From: Clostridia bacterium
GTDB lineage: Bacteria > Bacillota > Clostridia > TANB77 > CAG-508
Reading direction: 5' to 3'
Length of the DNA stretch: 64,000 nucleotides
NCBI GenBank assembly: GCA_017939755.1
Contig: JAGBAJ010000042.1
Coordinates: forward strand, 95,563-159,562
This document shows positions 35,582 to 44,255 of this stretch, piece by piece. The notes beneath the pieces were generated by a model that was given only the letters and a program-made list of their open reading frames with translations, made no database searches and was not told where the DNA came from. The translations under genes were made by a program, and so were the position numbers. Position 1 is the first letter of the stretch. Each line of letters starts with the position of its first letter.

Positions 35582-37576
35582 CTATACTGTAGCGGTTGCT
35601 GCACTTTTTTTCTCGCAATCACTATTATTTGTTTCTGTATTTTCTACTTGCGTAGTCTCTATTTCATTTAAATCTTCTTTTCTTATATAATTTTCAGCAT
35701 TTGGCTCTCTGTATGTAGGAACAATATCTTTTATTGTATCCTTAATCACACGTTTATCTTCATTTACATTATTGTCTAATAAATGTTGTAATTTTTCTAA
35801 CTTACCATTAAGCATATCCATATTAATATTCATTGGTTTAGCGATATGAATCTTGTCATGCTTTGTTTCTGTTAAACCTTCTTCAGACATTAATAATTCT
35901 TCGTATAATTTTTCTCCAGGACGTAATCCTGTTACTTTTATTTGAATATCAACATTTGGCTCTAAGCCTGAAAGTCTTATTAGTTTTTCTGCCATGTCAT
36001 ATATTTTAACAGGCTCTCCCATGTCTAAAACAAATATTTCTCCACCTTCAGCTCCAGACATAGCTTGTAGTACAAGTGACACAGCTTCTGGTATTGTCAT
36101 GAAAAATCTTGTTATTTCTTTATGAGTTACTGTTACTGGTCCTCCCATTTCTATTTGCTTTTTAAATAGTGGTACAACAGACCCATTACTTCCTAATACA
36201 TTTCCAAAACGTACTGCTGCATATTCTGTTTTACTAACTTTGTTTTTAGCTTGAACTATCATTTCACATAAACGTTTTGTTGCTCCCATTATGTTTGTTG
36301 GGTTTACAGCTTTATCTGTTGATATTAGTATAAATCTTTTAACATCAAATTCATCTGCACAATTTACTACATTGTATGTTCCAAATACGTTGTTCTTTAT
36401 AGCTTCTAATGGGCTAACCTCCATTAATGGAACATGCTTGTGTGCTGCAGCGTGAAATACTAAATATGGTTTGTACTCTGCAAATATCTCGTCTAATCTT
36501 TTTTTATCTCTTACACTAGCAATTATTGCATCGATATTTTTATCTGGATAATTAAATCTTAGCTCTTGCTCTATGCTATATAGGTTGTTTTCGTATATAT
36601 CAACCATTACTAATCTTTCAGGGTTGAATTTTATAATTTGTCTACATAGCTCTGAACCAATAGATCCTCCGCCTCCAGTTACAAGAACTACTTTATCTTT
36701 AATTAATTTTTCAATACTTTTGTTTTCAAGTTTTATAGGCTCTCTACCTAATAAATCCTCTATTTCAACATTTCTAAAGTTTTGCATTAAGGATTTACTT
36801 TTTATTAGTTCCTTTGTTCCAGGTAATATTCTTACTTTGCATCCTGTTTCTTGACATATTTCTAATATTTTACGTCTATCTGTGTTTGATATATTAGAAA
36901 TTGCAAAGAATATTAAATCTACATGATTTTCTGAACAAATTCTTGGAATATCATTTCTTGTTCCTAATATTTTATATCCTGAAATAGCATATTTTACTTT
37001 ATTAACATTGTCATCTACCAAACCTACAACGTTGTATGTATCTTTCATGCTACTTCTAAGAGTTCCTAGCAATATTTTTGTACCTTCTCCTGCACCTATT
37101 ACTAGTACATTCTTTTTGTCAGTACTATTTTTAACTTTATCTTTTTCTTCATCTGCAGTTTCTTCTAAGCGATGTTTTATTGTTAATAATGCTCTAAGTA
37201 CTACACGATATCCAATTATCATTGTACTAATTAAAATAGATGCTAGTATTGTAGCTCTAATTTCTACAAATCGTCTTCCTGTTACAATATGCAAAAAAAT
37301 CATGGTTACACAAGATATTACACATGCTAGAACATATATTAGATAATCGATTCCATTTTCGTATCTGGTCATATTTTTATAAGTTCTAAATATCTGTAAT
37401 ATTACACCATAAACCACAATTGCTACACCTATTGTCAAACATAAACGAAATATTTGCTCATTATCTATAAATAAACTATTTGAAAGCAATACCTTTGCTC
37501 CGTAATAACTAATTGCAATTATTAATATATCCATCATTCGTAAGCATACATTTCTATGTTTTCTTATAAAATTCAC
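35582..37576 (-). CDS. Membrane-anchored nucleotide-sugar 4,6-dehydratase (CapD/EpsC/PglF type)
   Basis: The 664-aa protein has four or five N-terminal membrane helices, a CoA-binding-like Rossmann domain (VLVIGAGEGTKILLGTL near 155), and an SDR catalytic domain with VTGGGGSIGSELCRQI near 300, DIYENNLY, HAAAHKHVPLMEVSP and ISTDKAVNPTNIMGATKRLCE. The Met in place of the usual Tyr before the K is characteristic of this family. It likely acts on UDP-GlcNAc. The start is GTG with GAGGGGGA. It heads the capsule operon; a promoter lies at 37610-37638. Confidence 0.95.
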   Translation of the reverse strand: MNFIRKHRNVCLRMMDILIIAISYYGAKVLLSNSLFIDNEQIFRLCLTIGVAIVVYGVILQIFRTYKNMTRYENGIDYLIYVLACVISCVTMIFLHIVTGRRFVEIRATILASILISTMIIGYRVVLRALLTIKHRLEETADEEKDKVKNSTDKKNVLVIGAGEGTKILLGTLRSSMKDTYNVVGLVDDNVNKVKYAISGYKILGTRNDIPRICSENHVDLIFFAISNISNTDRRKILEICQETGCKVRILPGTKELIKSKSLMQNFRNVEIEDLLGREPIKLENKSIEKLIKDKVVLVTGGGGSIGSELCRQIIKFNPERLVMVDIYENNLYSIEQELRFNYPDKNIDAIIASVRDKKRLDEIFAEYKPYLVFHAAAHKHVPLMEVSPLEAIKNNVFGTYNVVNCADEFDVKRFILISTDKAVNPTNIMGATKRLCEMIVQAKNKVSKTEYAAVRFGNVLGSNGSVVPLFKKQIEMGGPVTVTHKEITRFFMTIPEAVSLVLQAMSGAEGGEIFVLDMGEPVKIYDMAEKLIRLSGLEPNVDIQIKVTGLRPGEKLYEELLMSEEGLTETKHDKIHIAKPMNINMDMLNGKLEKLQHLLDNNVNEDKRVIKDTIKDIVPTYREPNAENYIRKEDLNEIETTQVENTETNNSDCEKKSAATATV

Positions 37577-37609
37577 AATGATCCCCCTCTTTACATAAAC
37601 ATACTATAT

Positions 37610-37638
37610 ATTTTATATTAAAACCCTGTCTTTTTCAA
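37610..37638 (-). promoter_or_regulatory. Sigma-A promoter of the capsule operon
   Basis: On the minus strand TTGAAA (37633-37638) and TAAAAT (37610-37615) have a 17-bp spacer, about 30 bp ahead of the GTG of the first capsule gene. Confidence 0.75.
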
Positions 37639-37744
37639 GCATTTTTGGCTAATTTTATCTAATTTTGTCGATTTTTTCATTAAAAAAAAATTTGCGCTAC
37701 AACTTTACATAAAATCAGTGCTGTAATGCCTATCATCCTACACG

Positions 37745-37788
37745 AAAATAATAAGGGATTAGCTTAAAGAATCCCTTATTATTTTTTT
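37745..37788 (-). terminator. Terminator of the sortase cassette
   Basis: AAATAATAAGGGATT / AATCCCTTATTATTT forms a perfect 15-bp stem with a short loop; AT-rich runs on both sides. It lies between the sortase cassette and the capsule promoter. Confidence 0.8.
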
Positions 37789-37834
37789 ATGCCCCCTAGG
37801 CTTTTTATCCTTTGTTTTTGTATCTTTACAATGC

Positions 37835-38686
37835 TTATCTTATTATACAAGAGTGCTCATCTAACAATAACATTCTTGTATAATTTTTTCTAATTTCAAA
37901 TATTATAGTCCATATTATTCCTACCACAAACAATATAATTCCTATTACAAGCATATGTTGTAGTACTTGATTTATAATTGCTGCTACCAAATCTGAAAAC
38001 GGTCTATTTAAAATTAAAATATTGTTAACAACGAGTGTTGTTGCAGAATACAATTTTACAAATATTAAAATTGCCCCTGCAGCCATCATACCAATACCTA
38101 TTGATGGTTTATTTATTTTAAACATAGCAAACGCTAATATTGCACCAAGTACAATCATCATTGCTATAATAATTTTTGACAATTTTTTTAACTTTTGCAA
38201 TTGAGCTGCTATATCGTTTACATGTTCTTTAGAGTATGAAATTGTTTTTACATATATATCTTCTATTGTATCTTCGTACACATTTATATCTGCTCTTGTT
38301 TCATCATCAACTTGATAACCCTTATTTGCAATAAATTGGTCTATATTTGAATTAAGAGCTGCTCTCTGTTTGCTTGTATCTATGTTTAATTCCCAATTAT
38401 CATACAACTTGTCTATTACACGATTTGAGTCTTTTTCAACATCTTGGGTTGAAATTACATTGTATAGTATTGAATTATCAAATCCAGACTGCATAGTATC
38501 ATCTTCGCATGATTTCATTATTACATCATAAATTCTATTATAGTAATTTACACTATGTGCTTTACTTTTAAAATTTGATTTACTAAATATAGTAAAATTT
38601 AAGTCTAGCATAATTACTAGTACTAGTATGCATACTGCAAATATAATTGATAATACATAAGATATTAGTCTTTTTTTTGTTAACAT
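37835..38686 (-). CDS. Hypothetical membrane protein of the sortase cassette
   Basis: The 283-aa protein has one N-terminal membrane helix (ISYVLSIIFAVCILVLVIML), an extracytoplasmic helical domain of about 140 residues, and three or four closely spaced helices in the C-terminal half (IIIAMMIVLGAILAFAMF, IGMMAAGAILIFVKLY, LVIGIILFVVGIIWTIIF). It has no recognised family. It follows the sortase gene by 25 bp with an AAGG-type site, so it is probably a partner in the same cassette. Confidence 0.75.
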   Translation of the reverse strand: MLTKKRLISYVLSIIFAVCILVLVIMLDLNFTIFSKSNFKSKAHSVNYYNRIYDVIMKSCEDDTMQSGFDNSILYNVISTQDVEKDSNRVIDKLYDNWELNIDTSKQRAALNSNIDQFIANKGYQVDDETRADINVYEDTIEDIYVKTISYSKEHVNDIAAQLQKLKKLSKIIIAMMIVLGAILAFAMFKINKPSIGIGMMAAGAILIFVKLYSATTLVVNNILILNRPFSDLVAAIINQVLQHMLVIGIILFVVGIIWTIIFEIRKNYTRMLLLDEHSCIIR

Positions 38687-38711
38687 TTTTATCCCAACCT
38701 TTTTTATTTAG

Positions 38712-39339
38712 TTACATTCTTTTTGCATATACTACATATCTATCTGTTTTTGTTCCAAAACCATCTACAGGAAAACAAGTATAAAGCATAAGAATTTCTT
38801 GCTCTTTTTGTATTGGTGTTTGATCTGTATCGTACATGTTTACAACTTTTTTGTCATATACTTGATATTTGTATTCTCCATATGTAGTTGTTATTTCGAT
38901 TTCTTCACCAATTTTTATCATAGGTAGGTCATGTAAAAACGCTTTTGTATTGTGACCCATGCATAGTATGGTTCCACCTTCGCCTGGAAAATAAGAGCCG
39001 CTTGAATGACCCACTCCGTTTCTAAGAATTTCTAGTTTATCTCCGAAAATAAAGTGGTAAATTTGCTCCTATAGATTCTAATTTTATATTTCCATATCTG
39101 CTTCCATATTCTGGATATTCCATCATTTGATTTTTTTCTTTATCAAATTTTATTTCTGAAATAATGGCGTTATTTGTATCTATTGAAACCATATCTAATA
39201 CATTGATTGCCGATTTTATTTGCTTTCCAAATAAAATATTTATAGAAGATATTACCATAAATACAATAATGGAAGCAACTATTAAGTCAATAATAATTGC
39301 TTCCATTCGTAGCCAATTTGATTTATCATTTTCTAGCAC
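38712..39339 (-). pseudogene. Sortase, split by a +1 frameshift
   Basis: Two frames join into a sortase of about 208 aa. The first (GTG at 39339) gives an N-terminal membrane anchor (IIIDLIVASIIVFMVISSI) and the start of the beta-barrel up to GANLPLYF. Removing one T from the TTTT near 39027 continues GDKLEILRNGVGHSSGSYFPGEGGTILCMGHNTKAF (catalytic His), then LMLYTCFPVDGFGTKTDRYVVYA with catalytic Cys and Arg. The TCFP...DRYVV spacing suggests class D. As read, the gene is broken; sequencing error is an alternative. It overlaps the upstream gene by TAGTG. Confidence 0.82.
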
Positions 39340-39920
39340 TAAGCTTTTAACGTCCTTCTTTTAACAAATACAAATGTAATGCCGGCAATTATCATTACTC
39401 CTGCTGCTACAACGTAACCATTGTGTGTTGCACCAGTCTTTTTATATTTTGGCTCTGTTGTTACAACTCCAGTTTTCTTTTCTACACCCCAATATAATGA
39501 ATCGTAGAATTTTCCATTTTCATATATGTCTAGTCTTTCTTCTGAAGCATCATATGTTACAGATAACCCTAAAACTCTAGCTGCTTCTTCTGCATATGAA
39601 AATAGCTCTTTCTTTTTTACCTTTGTACTAACTTTGTTTGGAGATTTTGCTCCGTCATCATTCATAAATTTAATTGCTTTTTCCATGATGCCTTGAATTT
39701 TTGTTGCTTGCTCGTCCGTCATATTATGACTTTTGAAAAATCTTTGTAATTTAACTTTGTCGGTCTCTCTTATTACAAGTTTAGTTCCTCCAAAGTCTTT
39801 TTCTGTTGTCATATACTCTTCTAGCTCAGCTTTTGTTATAGCACTTGATTTGTTGGCAAACGCCATTAATGCTACAAATATTGTAATTAACAATACTACT
39901 ATTTTTTTCTTTCTGTTCAT
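39339..39920 (-). CDS. Secreted protein with sortase-like C-terminal anchor
   Basis: The 193-aa protein starts at 39920 (AAAGGATG site) with a signal peptide (KKKIVVLLITIFVALMAFANKSSA), then a helical domain with a DEQATKIQGIMEKA segment, and ends with KKTGATHNG, a hydrophobic helix (YVVAAGVMIIAGITFVFV) and KRRTLKA. The C-terminus has the shape of a cell-wall sorting signal although the motif is KKTGA rather than LPxTG. It directly precedes the sortase gene, so it is the likely dedicated substrate. Confidence 0.78.
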   Translation of the reverse strand: MNRKKKIVVLLITIFVALMAFANKSSAITKAELEEYMTTEKDFGGTKLVIRETDKVKLQRFFKSHNMTDEQATKIQGIMEKAIKFMNDDGAKSPNKVSTKVKKKELFSYAEEAARVLGLSVTYDASEERLDIYENGKFYDSLYWGVEKKTGVVTTEPKYKKTGATHNGYVVAAGVMIIAGITFVFVKRRTLKA

Positions 39921-39979
39921 TTTCTTTACATCCTTTCGTATCTTACATCCTTTTTCTTTTTGTTTTAGTAACTGGTGAA

Positions 39980-40008
39980 ATTTTAACATTGATAAATTTT
40001 AAAATCAA
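39980..40008 (-). promoter_or_regulatory. Sigma-A promoter of the sortase cassette
   Basis: On the minus strand TTGATT (40003-40008) and TAAAAT (39980-39985) have a 17-bp spacer. Confidence 0.65.
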
Positions 40009-40048
40009 CCTTTTTTTGTTAATTTTTAATTTTTTTTTTTACAAGAAA

Positions 40049-40113
40049 GTTATAATTCACAGCCAAATAGCAATATATAATAATTTAAATATATAATATC
40101 AATTTATGATGTG
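40049..40113. repeat. One-ended diverged copy of the 4924-5139 fold-back element
   Basis: GTTATAATTCACAGCC and the later ATATCAATTTATGATGTG match, in inverted orientation, the right-hand part of the element at 4924-5139 (TAGCTGTGAATTGTAAC and CACATTATAAATTGATAT). The other half is absent. Confidence 0.55.
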
Positions 40114-40121
40114 AAATTTAG

Positions 40122-40174
40122 GTTACCAGTCAGCCTTAGATCAAATTATAATGTAATAAAAAGTCTTAATATTT
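40122..40174. repeat. 53-bp dispersed direct repeat, copy 2
   Basis: It matches 9947-9999 with two mismatches and adjoins the partial fold-back element at 40049-40113. Confidence 0.75.
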
Positions 40175-40197
40175 ATATTTGTAAACGTCAAAGTACT

Positions 40198-40228
40198 AAA
40201 ATAATTATCTCTTTAGATAATTATTTTA
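40198..40228. other. Perfect palindrome upstream of the Cys-rich gene
   Basis: AAAATAATTATCT-CTTT-AGATAATTATTTT is a 13-bp perfect inverted repeat ending 17 bp before the -35 box of the cysteine-rich protein gene. It has no strong T-run, so an operator is as likely as a weak terminator. Confidence 0.5.
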
Positions 40229-40244
40229 AGTAGCGAAAGCGTCC

Positions 40245-40273
40245 TTGCATTCTATACACATCCATGCTATAAT
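40245..40273 (+). promoter_or_regulatory. Sigma-A promoter of the Cys-rich protein gene
   Basis: TTGCAT (40245-40250) and TATAAT (40268-40273) have a 17-bp spacer. The leader of about 160 nt holds no other obvious gene. Confidence 0.8.
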
Positions 40274-40440
40274 TGTTTTTGTCTTTTCTGGCTAGTTGCC
40301 TGCTGTAATCGAAGCGTGGTCGGACGCTGGACTTGCATGAATAATTGCTTGTCTTCGAAAATAAGCTATTACTTGTTTCAGAAAAAAAGACACATTGGCA
40401 TAGAAAAACAAAACTATATTACAACAAGGAGGACTTTACT

Positions 40441-41496
40441 ATGTCTGAAAACAACAAGAACCTGCACCGGAGCACGGATTCTTATGGCTTTGGCAAACTG
40501 GAGGATTTATTTAACGGAGTAAACCTCGCTGATTCTATCAAGAAATTTGAGGTTCCTCTTCAGAATCTTAACATAGATTCTGATTCCACTAGCAATATGC
40601 ATGTGGATGTGGACTGCTCTACTGCTTTTGCTAACTCAATGGGCAAGGTTGTTACATCTGCAATAAAGGATGTTCTTAGTCCCAATTGTGCACTTTCAGA
40701 AACCTTTGAATTTTATGATTGCGTCCGTAGCTGTATCGACCCAATAAGTGAAGCAGAGGATATCTTGACTCCCCTGTTTCAGTCCAAAGCCAAGGAGCTT
40801 TGCCCCAGCGATGATATGCTTGTCACTCTTACAATGAGTGATGTCGTTCACCTTATGGCAGAAGATTGTTGTGATGGTGATTGCGATAATTGCGAATGCA
40901 GTGAAAGCTGTGAAGATGATTGCTGTAGTGGTGACTGCGAATGCAGTGAAAACTGTGAAGATGATTGCTGTGGTGGTGACTGCGGATGCGGTGACTGCTG
41001 TGGAAATGATTGCGATGACTGCGAACGTGATGACTGCGAATGCAGTAACTGCTGTGAAGGTGATTGCGAGTCTTGCGCAGCTGATACTGAGGAATCCGAT
41101 GATGAAGGTATACTTGATCCGGATGCGCCTCTTAACGTAAAAGCTTCAATCGTATGCACATTTCTCTTTGGAGAATATGCTACCTATGAGCAGTTACCTG
41201 ACGAAATGAAAAAGGCTGTTGACCTTGCTCGTGAAGCATACGCAATAATTGTAGGAGAATCCTTGAGTAAGTTGCAATCGATACTCCTACACCACTTTAA
41301 CGACATACCCACGAGCATTGTATCTGATTACTTTTTCGAGATAGCTGGTAGAGCATCATATACACTCACCCTTCTCGATATCATTGATCCCGATCACAGA
41401 GCAAACAATTTCCCTGAGGACTCTGATAATTCTGCTGGCGACTCTGCTGACAACAACGCTGAAGCATCCGCTGATAACAAAAGCTCTGAAGAATAA
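40441..41496 (+). CDS. Cysteine/aspartate-rich repeat protein, higher-GC gene
   Basis: The 351-aa protein starts at 40441 after ACAAGGAGG; a longer frame from 40345 lacks a site. Residues 1-140 form an N-terminal domain with few cysteines. Residues about 141-217 hold about 25 cysteines in an Asp/Glu/Gly-rich segment (units such as EDDCCSGDCECSENC), partly built from a 45-bp tandem repeat (40894-40938 and 40939-40983). The C-terminal 130 residues are helical with a disordered tail. There is no signal peptide, so the Cys-rich part would be cytosolic. Metal binding is a reasonable inference. I know no named family. The gene has its own promoter and terminator. Confidence 0.8.
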   Translation: MSENNKNLHRSTDSYGFGKLEDLFNGVNLADSIKKFEVPLQNLNIDSDSTSNMHVDVDCSTAFANSMGKVVTSAIKDVLSPNCALSETFEFYDCVRSCIDPISEAEDILTPLFQSKAKELCPSDDMLVTLTMSDVVHLMAEDCCDGDCDNCECSESCEDDCCSGDCECSENCEDDCCGGDCGCGDCCGNDCDDCERDDCECSNCCEGDCESCAADTEESDDEGILDPDAPLNVKASIVCTFLFGEYATYEQLPDEMKKAVDLAREAYAIIVGESLSKLQSILLHHFNDIPTSIVSDYFFEIAGRASYTLTLLDIIDPDHRANNFPEDSDNSAGDSADNNAEASADNKSSEE

Positions 41497-41542
41497 GGTT
41501 TATACAATATAGATTCTACCGACCTAGAATCTTGAGTATGCA

Positions 41543-41575
41543 AAAGACACTACCCACAAGGTAGTGTCTTTTTGT
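41543..41575 (+). terminator. Intrinsic terminator of the Cys-rich protein gene
   Basis: AAAGACACTACC / GGTAGTGTCTTT with loop CACAA is followed by TTTGTTTT. Confidence 0.92.
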
Positions 41576-41622
41576 TTTACTTAACATTTTGGATTTTTCT
41601 TCATCTTTATAATTTTCTATTA

Positions 41623-44037
41623 TTATGAATTTTTAACTTTTCTATATGTATGAATTGCTGCTATTAGGAATATTGTTCCAGCCATTAATACAATAAATTT
41701 AATCTCTATATCAGAACCTGTCTGTGGTAATCCAGAATTTGCCTGGTTTGGATTTTTTGCATTTACACTAGATTCCCCATTTGAGCTTGTTCCATTTTGG
41801 TTGCCTGAATTTAAGCTATCTGATTGTGAGCCTCCATTGTTAGAATTTGTTTCGCCGTTATCTCCAGAATTTGAATTTTCTGCTGCAGGATTTTTCTTAT
41901 CGCTATTTTCGTCTTTATTTGGTTTTGTTGGCTCTTCATCCTTTTTATCGCCATCATCTGGTTTTGTTGGCTCTTCGTCTTTTTTATCGCCATCATCTGG
42001 TTTTGTTGGCTCTTCGTCCTTTTTATCACCATCATCTGGTTTTGTTGGCTCTTCGTCCTTTTTATCACCATCATCTGGTTTTGTTGGCTCTTCATCCTTT
42101 TTGTCACCATCATCTGGTTTTGTTGGCTCTTCATCTTTTTTATCACCATCATCTGGTTTTGTTGGCTCTTCATCTTTTTTATCACCATCATCTGGTTTTG
42201 TTGGCTCTTCATCCTTTTTATCGCCATCATCTGGTTTTGTTGGCTCTTCATCTTTTTTATCGCCATCATCTGGTTTTGTTGGCTCTTCGTTGTCGTCTTT
42301 TACCTCTATTGATTTCTTTGAAGTTGCCTTATTTCCTGCATTGTCAGTTGTTGTAACTTCAATTAAGTATATGCCAACTTTATCTAAATCAAATTTTGTT
42401 TTATCTTCAATTTCTATAGGATTTCCATTTGTATCTGTAACATTAACCGTTGTTTCTTTTACACCAGAAGTTATATCTTCACCTGGAGTTACTGTAACAG
42501 TTAATCCTGTTAATGTTATAGTTGGTTTTGTAGGTGGTGTTTTATCAATCCATACTTCAACCTCTTCTGCTAGACATTCTCTTCCATCTTCATCAATCTT
42601 AGAAAAATAAATTGTATGTTTTCCGTCTTTATTAATTGTAAATTTGTGGTCATAATTTTCTAGCTCTTTATCCATAGCTCTTAACTCTTCTGTAGATATT
42701 GTTGAACTTAAAGCAGCAATTTTAAATCGGCTATGTTTGTCTAAAAGTGTAAAAATATCTTTTATTGATAACTCAACATCTTTTGTTGACCATCCATCTG
42801 GAACATTTTCTATTATTAACCCTCTACTAGAGCTTCCTGGTTTGCTTAAATGTTCATTTCCAACATTATCTTTAGCATATATCCATATATATTTACTTTC
42901 CTCATTATTTATAGTTTCACCATTTTTTATTGATGTCCAAGTTGAATCATTAACATCTGGTAATATATTATGGTCTGTCCATTTATATTTTATAGATGAT
43001 TCATCTACACCTGAACTATATTTATCCTCTACATTTATAGTTATTTTTTTATTGTCTTCTGACAACTCATCATGTATAATAGGAGCTGTTACATCCTTAT
43101 ATTCTATTATATCGTCAACGCATAAAATTGACATTTCTACATATAAATCTTCGTATGAAACCCAGAATGTACCTCTGTCTCCCCAGTCTTCTCCCCATGA
43201 ATTTTGAATTAAATATGCTCCATTTGAACTAGGTCTTATTTCCTCTGGGAAGTTATCTCTAGAATAGTTATCATTCCATCCTATTATAGCTACAGAGTGA
43301 TTTCCACTAGCTGTTGTTATTACCTTGCTACAACATACCTGTCCACCATTTAGACCAGCTCTCATTCCAGCTGTTTGTACAGAGCATACTAGAGCACCTT
43401 TATTCATTATACACTCTTTAATATCATTTCTAATATCATTTAATTCATTTTGTGAATATTCTACTCCCTTGTCTGACTTATATTTAAGTACCCCATTTGA
43501 ATCATATTCTTTTAATATAGCCGCTATTGATGTAAACTTAGTAACATTGCTATTATCTCTTTTTCCATTTTTCTCTGTATCTATGCTTGGCTCTAGTTCA
43601 GCTAACTTTTTTTGCAGTTCAGCATTGATATATTCGCCATCAGCATTTATTAATTCTTGCTCTGTCTTATATTTTCCATTATAAAACTCGTTTATAGCTT
43701 TTTCAGTTCTATCTGTTGAAACAGCAACATAATTTCCAACATTTTTACTTGTTATAACAGAAAATACTGGTGTTTCTTTAAACCATTCATATTTTCCATT
43801 CTTTTGTCCTAACTTTACAGTAGTTTCAACTACCGTAGATCTTGACATATATGGACATATTCCGTTTGGTCCCTGATTTTTTACAACAATTGATATTTTA
43901 TCTCTTAAGTCAAATGCTTCCGGTACTGCTGCAGCATACGTTTTGCTTACATTGTTTACAATGAACACCTCTGCTAATAATACTGCTACTATTACTACAC
44001 TAATAAAACTAAATTTAGTTCTTGTTTTTATTTTCAT
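41623..44037 (-). CDS. LPXTG-anchored papain-like (C1) surface protease
   Basis: The 804-aa protein has a signal peptide (FISVVIVAVLLAEVFIV), then a C1-type peptidase domain with KNQGPNGICPYMS near residue 52-63 (oxyanion Gln six before the catalytic Cys), GNHSVAIIGW near 245 (His) and LIQNSWGEDWGD near 279 (Asn). Ig-like modules follow (VTAPIIHDEL..., KTPPTKPTITL...TTDNAGNKATSKKS). Nine 13-aa repeats (EEPTKPDDGDKKD) form a wall-spanning stalk, then GLPQTG, a membrane helix and a basic tail. It should be linked to the wall by a sortase and degrade external proteins. RBS ATAAGGAGG; own promoter at 44168-44197. Confidence 0.92.
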   Translation of the reverse strand: MKIKTRTKFSFISVVIVAVLLAEVFIVNNVSKTYAAAVPEAFDLRDKISIVVKNQGPNGICPYMSRSTVVETTVKLGQKNGKYEWFKETPVFSVITSKNVGNYVAVSTDRTEKAINEFYNGKYKTEQELINADGEYINAELQKKLAELEPSIDTEKNGKRDNSNVTKFTSIAAILKEYDSNGVLKYKSDKGVEYSQNELNDIRNDIKECIMNKGALVCSVQTAGMRAGLNGGQVCCSKVITTASGNHSVAIIGWNDNYSRDNFPEEIRPSSNGAYLIQNSWGEDWGDRGTFWVSYEDLYVEMSILCVDDIIEYKDVTAPIIHDELSEDNKKITINVEDKYSSGVDESSIKYKWTDHNILPDVNDSTWTSIKNGETINNEESKYIWIYAKDNVGNEHLSKPGSSSRGLIIENVPDGWSTKDVELSIKDIFTLLDKHSRFKIAALSSTISTEELRAMDKELENYDHKFTINKDGKHTIYFSKIDEDGRECLAEEVEVWIDKTPPTKPTITLTGLTVTVTPGEDITSGVKETTVNVTDTNGNPIEIEDKTKFDLDKVGIYLIEVTTTDNAGNKATSKKSIEVKDDNEEPTKPDDGDKKDEEPTKPDDGDKKDEEPTKPDDGDKKDEEPTKPDDGDKKDEEPTKPDDGDKKDEEPTKPDDGDKKDEEPTKPDDGDKKDEEPTKPDDGDKKDEEPTKPDDGDKKDEEPTKPNKDENSDKKNPAAENSNSGDNGETNSNNGGSQSDSLNSGNQNGTSSNGESSVNAKNPNQANSGLPQTGSDIEIKFIVLMAGTIFLIAAIHTYRKVKNS
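41938..42288 (-). repeat. Nine 39-bp tandem repeats inside the surface protease gene
   Basis: The 351 bp are exactly nine 39-bp units that differ only at a few synonymous positions (GAT/GAC, GGC/GGT). Each encodes EEPTKPDDGDKKD. Near-identity suggests recent expansion by recombination or slippage. Confidence 0.95.
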
Positions 44038-44167
44038 TCTACATCCTCCTTATAGGTATTTTATTTTTGTTTTAATGTTTTCCTTGTGCAACTCGCGGGT
44101 TCACGAGCTTTTTGTTGTATAACCAATCTACATAGCAACACTTTAAAATTTCTAAAGTACACTATTA

Positions 44168-44197
44168 AGTATATCATCTTTATGTATACTATGTCAA
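44168..44197 (-). promoter_or_regulatory. Sigma-A promoter of the surface protease gene
   Basis: On the minus strand TTGACA (44192-44197) and TATACT (44168-44173) have an 18-bp spacer. The leader of about 120 nt contains a small GC-rich hairpin (GCTCG-TGAACCC-GCGAG). Confidence 0.7.
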
Positions 44198-44255
44198 TGC
44201 ATCTTCCAGTATATGTTCTTTTTTCAAATTTCTTACATAATTGATTTAACTACTC

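Noticed and set aside
40838-41159. Val/Ala-rich and Ser/Gln-rich ORFs overlapping the cysteine-rich region.
   Set aside because: They are out-of-frame readings of the repetitive Cys/Asp codons; the frame from 40441 has promoter, ribosome binding site and terminator.
41938-42288. Regular 39-bp repeats that might look like a CRISPR array.
   Set aside because: There are no unique spacers; the repeats are contiguous and coding in frame.
41801-42610. A 269-aa Ser/Phe/Gly-rich plus-strand ORF and other long frames across the protease stalk.
   Set aside because: They are shadows of the 39-bp repeats in the LPXTG protease, which has clear catalytic motifs on the minus strand.
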